This document shows, in pieces, positions 56,084 through 64,000 of a DNA stretch of 64,000 nucleotides; positions within the stretch are counted from its first letter, which is position 1; every line of letters starts with the position of its first letter. The DNA is taken from contig CM060680.1 in NCBI GenBank assembly GCA_030686995.1, forward strand, positions 83,602,259-83,666,258, in the 5' to 3' direction. The stretch comes from Artemisia argyi. Taxonomy: Eukaryota; Streptophyta; Magnoliopsida; Asterales; Asteraceae. The translations under genes were made by a program, and so were the position numbers. The notes beneath the pieces are model-generated. The model was not told where the DNA came from. It did no database searches and worked only from the letters and a program-made list of their open reading frames with translations.

Positions 56084-56098
56084 ATCTCCCCCTTTTTG
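56084..56098 (-). promoter_or_regulatory. Polypurine tract of element D
   Basis: The minus strand reads AAAAAGGGGGAGAT then TGTTAATAC, preceded by TTTGTCATCAAC. This is the signature SIRE/Maximus polypurine context. Confidence 0.88.
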
Positions 56099-57144
56099 TT
56101 GATGACAAAACATAAACTTTATTTATAAGTAAGTCACTAGTTTTAGTGTTAAGTCTTATAAAGTTAGTATAAAAACTTGTTTTTGCAAAGATGAGGTGAT
56201 AAGCACTAAAAACTTGTTTTTGCAAAGATGAGGTGATAAGCACAAGTTTATATAAATTCTCCCCCTTTTTGTCGAAACAAAAAGAAGAGTAGCGAAGCGG
56301 AAGTATGCACTTGCTCCCCCTTGGACGATACTCCCCCTAAATGGAGTGCCAAGAGAGGAGACATGGATTTTGAACCTACAAGAAAAAGGTTAGTTGCCGC
56401 ACAAGACAAGTCATGAAAGCATTTCATGTCTAAAACACAACTAAGAGTTGTGAAGCGGAATAATGCAATACTCATGCTCCCCCTTGAATATTACTCCCCT
56501 AAATGGAGTATCAAGGAAAGAAAACATGGAAAATGATCCTACAAAAAGAAAGTTAGTTTCTAAAACACAAGATATACAAGTTACCATAACAAGGTATAGT
56601 GCAATCACAATACTTTAAATGGTCAACAAACATAGCATATCTCATAGTAGGATAAAATTAATTTCATGTAAAATTTGACTTTTAGGAAGTCAAAGACGAG
56701 AAATGATGTGAATAACATCCTACTTCTAAAAATAAAAGACCAAATAAAAAAAAACTAAGAATATAAAAATCCTACATCTATAAAAAGGAAACCATCACTT
56801 TCCTTAATGAGAAACATTCTTCCAAAACAAGGGTAAGGTTGTTTGAGAATAAAAGTAGGTGGTGGAGGATGTAGCGGGTTTCATTTTGAATGTTGTGGGG
56901 GTGACACGGTTTTGGTTTGATTGTTTAAATGGTGAAACATTTTCCAAAAGAAACGGTTTTGTTTCATTTTGGAGACTCTAAACTTGAGGTGGTGTTGGTG
57001 CTCTAAACTTGGTTTGTTGGTTTTAATGAGCAACATTTTCCAAAAGAAACGGTTTTGTTTCATTTTAGAGACTCTAAACTTGAGATGTTCCACAATGTGG
57101 TTTAGGATAAACCTCATTTCATTGTTTAGAGGATCATGGATGTC
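56099..57144 (-). other. Element D internal noncoding region with direct repeats
   Basis: Short tandem copies: AACTTGTTTTTGCAAAGATG at 56174 and 56211; the CTCCCCCTTGG... / CTCCCCCTTGA... ACTCCCCTAAATGGAGT block at about 56310-56350 and 56478-56515; ACATTTTCCAAAAGAAACGG at about 56937 and 57029. No ORF is supported. Confidence 0.6.
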
Positions 57145-58450
57145 TTAGTAGATAAGGTGAGACAACAATGGTTTTGGGTGGTGATATTTTTGTTGTGGTG
57201 TTTGGTTGTGGTCAAAAGACTCATTTTGGTCAAGCAATGACCGTGGTTTTTCATTTGTGAAAGGTGGTGGTTTTGTTGGTCTTGATGGAAGATCATTGAG
57301 ATGCTTCTTTTTTCTTATTCGAAGAAAATAGAGATTCAAAATGTTGGGAAGGTTCATGTGGTGGTGGTAGTTGAACAAAGTGACAAAGGCTTGGTTTTCC
57401 GGATGGATTACCATGAAGGTTTTTGTAAATGGGGTGAAACACAAATGATTGTAGGTGTGTATGACATTGATCATTTGGAAAAATTTAGGGTCTAGCATAA
57501 CGGTAAGCTAAACTCTCAAGCAATGACGGTGGATGAGGTGCATCATCCAATGACTCATTTGGTTGAAATATTGGTTGTTGTTGGGTTTCCGTTTTGGCAA
57601 TGGTGTCAAAGAGTGACAATGATGGAGGGCTTGATGGTTTAGGTGATAGGTTTTCAAAAGTTTCCAATAGTGGATGTGGTGATGTTGGTGGTGTATGGAA
57701 AAGTTCCATTGGTGTAAGTGTTGAAGTAGCAAGATTAAGCAAATCTTGAATAATGATCACATTGGTATTGAAATGTGTTGAGGATGGTGTTGAGGTAGTG
57801 AGGTTAAGGAAATCTTGGATAGGTGAAAAAATGTTAAGCGAAGCATCACTTGAAGATGATGAGCTTGACTTGACGGTTTTGTTGAAGCAACAAGGTTTGA
57901 CACTAATTCTAGTGGTTTTTGAGAAGGATTTTGATGGTTATGGTGTGATTTGAATTGTTGCAAAACTTTCAAATTTATAAGGTTGAAAAGGTGTTTGAAA
58001 TGGGTGTTTGGATTTGATGTTCTACCATTCAAAGAATGAGGTTTCAAATGATTTTCATGACCATGTCACATCATTTGATGTTAATTCAATGGAATAGGGT
58101 GGAGTGAAAGATCAACATATGTACTCAATGCTTTGGGATCATGGGATGTGATTTGGTTGAAAATGTTTCAATGGTTTGAAGGATCCTTTAAAAGGGTTCC
58201 TTGGGTTAGTTATGTTTGAATTTGAATTTTTGGAGGGAAGTGGCTTCCTAATTGTTTTAGTGAGTGAGAGTTGTTCTAATATGGCTATTGGAGTTGATGG
58301 AAGATGTTTCTCACTTAGGATAATGGTTTGACATTTTACAAGTTTTGGACTTAAGAAAAATGGAAGAATTTTCTGCAGGTGTTTGGCGGAACCCATTTGA
58401 GGGTACCGCCTGGTCCGTTGGGCCATTTCTGGAATTCCCAGAAAATACAC
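57145..58450 (-). pseudogene. Broken extra ORF(s) of element D, not recognised
   Basis: Several minus-strand frames (57145-57498, 57485-57760, 57757-58047, 58139-58450) are S/T/P/H-rich with repeated phrases such as IQDLLNLATSTLTP and IQDFLNLTTSTPSS. This suggests a repeat-bearing reading frame broken by frameshifts. Translation into neighbouring frames also gives H-rich sequence, so part may be low-complexity artefact. No known domain. Confidence 0.35.
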
Positions 58451-58489
58451 TGGCGGACCCCAATTTTGGGTACCGCCAGATCCGCCAGG
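58384..58489. promoter_or_regulatory. Internal GC-rich palindromes, first block (element D)
   Basis: GGCGGAACCC...GGGTACCGCC and TGGCGGACCC...GGGTACCGCCA inverted pairs, the same phrase as in D's LTR. Function unknown. Confidence 0.5.
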
Positions 58490-58833
58490 GGTAAAAAATT
58501 AGGCAGTCCGCGTTTTTGACCCGCGAGACGATTTTCAAAATTTTCGAAAACTCCTAAAATCAAAGAGATAAGGTATTTCTGGTTAGGCAATGCAAAAATT
58601 AGACATGTAAACATACATATCATGGGACTTTGACCTTGAGGTCGAGGATTTTACTATACTTAGTAAGAATTGCCATAAGCATAGAAAAAATGACAAACAC
58701 CTTAAACATTGTCATTATGCATAAAAGTTCATACAAACATAATAAACCATGAAAGTGAAAAACACATAATTCACGTAGTTTTAACACAAAGACGATTCTA
58801 AAGCATTCTTAAGCAAAACACTCCTTAATCGTC

Positions 58834-59952
58834 TCATAACCGGTCTATCCTCTTATTGAGCTTGCTTAGGTACCTTCCAAAGCACTTGAAAATTCCTTTG
58901 GTTTGCTTGAACTCTTCGGATACATTTTCAATGACGGGGAGTTCTAGAAGGTAGTCTAAAGGAGGTAACTTAGAGTTAGGAAGTTTATCATCCTTTCTCA
59001 TGTCAGATGATGATGATGATGATGATGGTGTAGGTGAGCGAGTACGTTTGCCCTTACCTTTGAAAACTTGTTTATCACTTAGAGGAACGAAGATGTGAGG
59101 AATGAGAGAATAGTCAAGGCACATTCCATTATCGTTAGGAGGAATGGGTGAGATTGTTCTAAAGAGGCGGGTGAGAAGCATTCCATAAGGAAGAGCGGTT
59201 GTTCCTACCAAAGGTATGTCGGCCATTCGTTTGGCGAGGTAATAGGCTAAGTTAAAAGGTTGACTGGTGGAAATGCTATAGAGCATGTAGCTAAGACAAA
59301 CATTGATGTGATCCCGGTTTCCTATGCTGCTAATTTCATTGGTTCTAAGGAGTTCTTCCCATTCCTTTAATTGGGGCTTGAGTTCATTGAATTCCATACC
59401 ATATGGGTCCTAGATGACCTCATTTCCGGTTCTAGTTCTCCTAGTGTTGGTGGTCCTAATGAAGAGGTGGTCACGTAGTTCATTTTTGGATAGAAGAGGG
59501 GTATCATAGGGATAGATGCGGTCAAAGAGTGTGTCAAGAGTTTAGAGGGAGTGCAAGTAGGAGTAGATGCAAGTACCATGGTTTGAGACACCTAGGATTT
59601 GAGCAGACTCCTTGAGAGTGAAGGAGTATTAATGACTACTAGCCCTAAAGTTAATAGACATGCGACCATACTCATCCTTGGAGAGGGCGACGGATGCATA
59701 TAATTCTAAAATGAACCTAGAACAAATAGGCTCGTCGATTTCTAAGAGATACTCAAAGTTGATTGTGGCAAATTCCGTGTATAGGTTTGTACCTTCTAAG
59801 AAGGATTGATCAATGGTTCTACCCTTAGGGACATATCGTTTTTCTAAGGCTTTGAAGACAAAGATTTGAGTTTGAGTGAGACCTTTGGTTTTGTGGTGTT
59901 TGGGTAGGTACTTGATGGTGTCCTTGTGGTAGTAGTGAGTTAGAGGAGGCAT
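58834..59952 (-). pseudogene. SIRE env-like ORF of element D, frameshifted
   Basis: Minus-strand frames 59952-59629, 59591-59367 and 59397-58834 form one protein broken by a stop and frame changes. It starts MPPLTHYYHKDTIKYLPK, continues with FILELYASVALSKDEYGRM, a middle resembling putative plant transposon-protein/env-like ORFs (EWEELLRTNE, FNLAYYLAKRM, LPYGMLLTRLFRTIS), then a K/R-rich and poly-Ser tail (residues with KGKGKRTRSPTPSSSSSSS). Known: SIRE and Athila elements carry such an ORF after pol. The name env-like is positional; no signal peptide or clear membrane segment is seen. Confidence 0.55.
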
Positions 59953-60740
59953 GATGATTCCTAGAAAATCAAAATTTCACATTTAAGTAAATGACTATTG
60001 TAATGTGTATATTCTAGTGTGTGCCTATATGAAAACAATGTGGAGGTGCGGTTGACTTGACTCATTTTGATGCTTAAAAATGTTTTGTAATGCAAGTGAT
60101 GTTTCAATGACGTTTTTCATTTATTTTAACAATGTGGTGAACGGTGGTAAAGTATGGGTGACGACCGAGAGTGGATATGTGAAATGAGGTGGTGATTGTT
60201 TGGCAACACTTAAAGCTTGGATATCTTCTTTGTGTTCTTCACTTGCTAGAAAGTGGAAGAGACGCATTTCATAATGAAATTCACTTGACTTTTGACGACA
60301 TAGACAAATATGTTAATGAGAGTATGGATATGACAATTGCCCTTTGTTTCAAAGAGCGACACAAAGGTGTACATAGGTTTATGTATCATGAAAGGTGGTT
60401 TAATCTTAATAGGTTAGGTTATAGTGGGGATGACACACTTGTTTGGTTACATTGTGGAATCTTCTTGTGAAGATGACTAGGTGGAGTTATTGGTGAAGAT
60501 GATATTGACTCTTGGTTTCTTTGAGGGCATGGAAATGGTGGATGACTCGATATTGATATGACAAAGGATAACTTGGTTTCTCATTTCACATTGGTTGTTT
60601 GAGGTTCGAGTGATGAAAGGTTATGAGGAATATGCTTGAAGTTTTGCTCATTTTGTGAATCTTATGGGCTGATGGTAAGTTGGAGTTGTGAGTAAAGAGG
60701 TGTTTGGTTTTGAAATTAAAAATAAAATATCCTGTAAATT

Positions 60741-60800
60741 TGGCGGACCAGACGGAACCAAAAAGTGGGTTCCGCCCGTATGGTCTGAGGGTGCCGTGGG
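60741..60800. promoter_or_regulatory. Internal GC-rich palindromes, second block (element D)
   Basis: TGGCGGACC, ACGGAACC...GGGTTCCGCCCGT phrases repeat the LTR palindrome about 790 bp upstream (minus strand) of the env-like start. A candidate internal promoter or enhancer; inference. Confidence 0.45.
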
Positions 60801-62850
60801 ATCTGCAGGGAAAACTCAAAAGGAATTGTCTTGATTTTTGTGGTTTTATCCTAATGTTCAAAACTAAGGTTTTAGGTCTTATGAGTCCTTGACTAAGCCT
60901 AGGGATGATGAATGCTTCTCATTCAAGAGGTTTTGTGAAAACGTTGATAGAATGGTTAACGTATAAGACTTTCTTAGTTAAGATGTTCCTCAATGAACAT
61001 TTTTACCAAGACGATGATGATGGATCACAATATGTCAATTAAGAACATAATGGATTGAATTGTCGCTGAAGTCGATGCTTCCTTTGTTGAAGGTATAACA
61101 ATGTTGATAAGATGAATTCCGTTGTTGATGCGAGTTTTCTTGTTCAAGCGGAGCTTGTTGATGTGCTTCTCCATTCGATACTAATTTGAGAATCATACGC
61201 GTTTTGGAGGATCATTGGGTAAGTAAGTATAAAAGTGCAAGTACCACTTGTGCTTTTCTTATCAACTTATTACCGACATAATTCCATTTGTCAAACACTA
61301 TGGTTTCTATTCCCGTTCTTTTGGGAGACCATAATCCTAGTTGTGTAGTACCTTATGATGTATCCAAATAGGCTCAACTAAAGAGTTGTTTTAGGATCTT
61401 CTTTAACACGAGCACATAGACAAAAGCTAAACATAATGTTGAATCTAATTGTTATGAGAAGAAGTAGTCTTCCAAACATTTCTCTACATTTAGTTTTACC
61501 TACGGATTTACTAATCTCATTCTTGATAAGTCATCAATAACTTAACCATTGAGAACAAGAGAGCAACTAGGAATGTCTTTAAGTTAAAATCCCTTGCTTT
61601 TGTGGCTTGCTTTTATTATCAAAAAGTCTTTCAAATATTGACACTATACTCACTTGATTATTTTGAAATATCAATTTTGTTTCACTAGTTGTTTTATTCT
61701 AAATTCCAAAAATTGTTTTTGTTGAATTTGTTTAGACACAACTATGACCTATAAATCAAGTTTTATAACTTATGTCAATTTTGCTTGATTCAATGTTTGT
61801 CTCACGGTGAGAAGATGTTATTTTATACTTTTACTCAATGCTTGTCTTGCCATTATTTGGACTTTCGACTAAGTCATCATCTACCAAAGATGATATCTTA
61901 GAAGGAGGAGATTACTCGTTAAATGTTATATTCAACGATTCCTCGACTCTTTGAGTTTTCTTACTTAAGACACTATGAACTCTATTCATTTTGAAAAAGT
62001 CCAAGAGGTACAACATCATTAGACTATGTGTCACATTTGATGTGTAAATCCTAGATGTTGAAAACTTATTTTCTTTCACTCATCCTAATATATGCTAATG
62101 TGATTTATTTCACCTTGTGTGTTTTATGTGAGATTATCATAAAGGAGTGATTGAAGAAAAACACAATTTAAGACTCAAAGTATGGTGTTTGAGAATGTTA
62201 TTTAACAAAGGTTTGTTTTGCAAGCATCACAAAAGTGTTAGACATTTTTACACTTAGGAAATTCTTAGTTAGCTCACTTGTAAGCAAGAGTTGAGTGAGA
62301 CTCACTCAAGAGTTTCTCGTGTTTATCTCTTGATGGTTAAAGAACCAAAGCACCTTATATCTCCTACTAGTACTAAAGACGAATTTCCTTGTTGCATAGA
62401 ATCTAATCCTAGTTATTACTAATAGCAAGTAAACACTTTTAGAGTATTACTAATAACACATATTCTAACACATAATGCTAGAAGCAAGAGACTATTAAAG
62501 TCAGGTTGAAGTAATGTGTACCTTTTAAATTGCATAGAGATGCTATCAAGAGGATAAACACAACGCGTAGAGTCTTGGTTTGACGACACGCTTTGAAACT
62601 CAATTACTCATGTATCCAAGAAGGTTAGACAATCATATAAAAGCATAGAGCATGATAATCTTAATTCTTCTATCATGAGTTTCTAATAGAGATAGAATTA
62701 TCTCTAAATCTCTCTTCTAGGTTAGACAAATTTTACTTGCTTTGTTTTATTAGTTAATGGTGCTTTTGAGTTAAATCCTAATCCGGTTTTATCTTTAAAC
62801 AACCTTTGACTCCTCAACAATCTTTCAAAATATTTTGAGCTTTCATCAAA
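60801..62850 (-). other. Element D internal region where pol is expected but absent
   Basis: Two kilobases with stops in all frames. I looked for Copia integrase and RT motifs on the minus strand and saw none. Confidence 0.5.
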
Positions 62851-63835
62851 TTTAACTAATAATTTTTCCTTTCTCATTTTGCATTTTAATCTGATGTTTG
62901 TAATCTAGACATAATTTACATTCTAGATTAATTTCAACATTACTCTCAATTCTTGACATTTTATCTTCTAACAAGATTTCCTTTTCAAAGATTTTCTTAA
63001 AAGATTTTGAAGACTCTTTCTTGAAGATAGTTTTTAGGTCCATGTTGCATAAACGTTTTAGACTCATTTTCTAGTTTAGAAAACTCTAGGATAAATTTGT
63101 CAAAGCAAAAGTGTTTGGTTTCAAAGTGTACCTTGCTTGATGTTTTATCTAGTTTAGAATCACAAACCGGATGGTTGGCTTCATCTTCATCCATGTTATT
63201 CCATGAATCACAAGCAAGTCCACTACGAGCTTGACATGAGTAATCATCTTCACTAACACCTTGCTTGTTGTTTCAATAAATTGACAATTAACTACCGGAT
63301 CATTGTCTTCGTCAACATCCATTTCATTCCATGATACGCAAGCAAGTTCATCAAAACACACGTACTCATCTTCACTTGTACCTTCATTAAAAACATTTAA
63401 ACTAGTAGCACATGTATTAACTTCTACTAAGTGTCTATCAATTAGTTTTTCTAAAACTTCTAATTCATATGTAAGATCAAATTGATCATCTTTGACTTGA
63501 CAAATTCTTTGATGAAAGTTTAACATATTTTTCCAAATATCATTAGCCATTTGACAAAAATACATTCTTTCATATTTGGTATTAAAGCTTTATAAATCAT
63601 TGTTTTAGCTTTAGTATTTTTATCAAGTTTAAGATAGTTATCTTGGTTTTCTAAAACTTGTTTTCTTTGGTTTGAAATCACCAAAAGAATTTGTATGCCA
63701 AAGATCTTGATCAATTGATTTCACATAGTTTTCAAAATTACTTTTCCACTCAAGTAAGTTTTCTTTTTCAAATAGCGGTGGGTTTTGAATAGGTTGCCCT
63801 TCTTTGAGATTTTCAAAATCCATGGATCGATCCAA
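62851..63835 (-). pseudogene. SIRE-type gag of element D, frameshifted
   Basis: Starts MDRSMDFENLKEGQPIQNPP and WKSNFENYVKSIDQDLWH, the classic N-terminus of Asteraceae SIRE gag, then breaks into other frames: LKLDKNTKAKTMIYKAL, MANDIWKNMLNFHQ, QVKDDQFDLTYELEVLEKL. Downstream comes a partial internal duplication (ACVSWNEMDVDEDNDPV at about 63350-63290 and ACDSWNNMDEDEANHPV at about 63220-63160) and a coiled tail ending DYKHQIKMQNEK. No zinc knuckle was found. At least three frame changes make it non-functional. Confidence 0.7.
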
Positions 63836-63877
63836 GTTTTAAAATACATTCTATTTTAAAGATCTTGAGTAACGTAG

Positions 63878-63889
63878 CTCCTGATGCCA
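63878..63889 (-). promoter_or_regulatory. Primer-binding site of element D
   Basis: The minus strand reads TGGCATCAGGAGC, close to the TGGTATCAGAGC initiator tRNA-Met site with two differences. It lies 2 bases from the LTR end. Confidence 0.75.
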
Positions 63890-63891
63890 AT

Positions 63892-64000
63892 TGTGGAAAA
63901 CTAGAAGGGGCGTTGAATAGTTTACCGCTTTTTCGATTCTTATTTAGCTTAAATAACCTTTGAGAACTTGACGTTTGGTTAAAGATATAAACACAACTTA
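63892..64000 (-). repeat. Element D 5' LTR, cut by window end
   Basis: 109 bp identical to 54687-54795 except one base (C for G in the G-run). Confidence 0.92.

Larger units (their letters stand above)
54687..64000 (-). mobile_element. Element D: SIRE-type Copia element (minus strand), pol absent
   Basis: 3' LTR 54687-56083, polypurine tract of SIRE type, internal region to 63890, PBS at 63878-63889 and the start of the 5' LTR at 63892 (cut by the window end). The 109 bp of LTR visible on the right differs from the left LTR at one base, so the insertion is very recent although its genes are degenerate. Only broken gag and env-like frames are seen; no protease, integrase or RT. Confidence 0.88.

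Noticed and set aside
60189..60470. 93-codon plus-strand frame in element D
   Set aside because: It lies antisense inside the element, shows no family resemblance and is most likely chance.

Overview
This is a repeat-dominated window of a plant nuclear genome. The organism is most likely a member of the Asteraceae. That is an inference from the types of LTR-retrotransposon proteins present (the gag type often mis-annotated as MAK10-like protein, a long ORF with CCGC-rich knuckles and acidic tracts, an Athila-type env-like ORF, SIRE-type LTRs) and from plant genes such as a MED26-like subunit and a plant histone H4. Only two host genes look coding: a conserved intronless protein of unknown function (1291-2988, +) and a MED26-like Mediator subunit (22067-23068, +). 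Nearly everything else is transposable elements, mostly decayed, nested, and carrying captured gene pieces.

Layout, left to right. 1-1031: 3' end of a LINE with poly(A). 1291-2988: host gene. 3745-6869: foldback DNA element with a perfect 9-bp target duplication (TSD), filled with inverted CGTTTTC-type arrays and a palindromic ATATCAC array. 7876-9621: second foldback element of another class (TAA target site, 18-bp TIR) filled with the same kind of CGTTTTC array. 9622-10160: Copia LTR relic. 10161-20441: a decayed minus-strand Ty3/gypsy element (LTR, PBS, gag; pol deleted). Its gag is split by a solo SIRE-like LTR (11655-15618), which is itself split by a Pack-MULE-like element (12006-14140) carrying a pentatricopeptide-repeat fragment in both terminal arms. 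20442-21700: LTR relic. 22067-23068: MED26-like gene. 26514-26853: chimeric histone H4 pseudogene just inside a Helitron 3' terminus (about 27022).

27549-64000 is a nest of LTR elements. A Tat-type minus-strand pol fragment meets element A (plus strand, 5' truncated, 3' LTR at 33376-34823), followed by a Tat LTR (34922-35326). An Athila-type minus-strand element (35328-40025) has its env-like ORF cut by element C (minus strand, starts 40026). Element B (43149-50908, plus strand, complete, TSD AAACC) is inserted into C, and element D (SIRE-like, minus strand, 54687 to beyond the window) is inserted into C's other LTR.

The most unusual recurring theme is that LTRs of three unrelated families (A/B, the Athila element, D) each carry a cluster of short GC-rich palindromes directly upstream of a TATA box. 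In A/B and D the same family-specific palindrome recurs inside the element. Many disabling mutations seen here look like C-to-T (or G-to-A) changes, as expected for methylated repeats. No rRNA, tRNA or CRISPR was seen.
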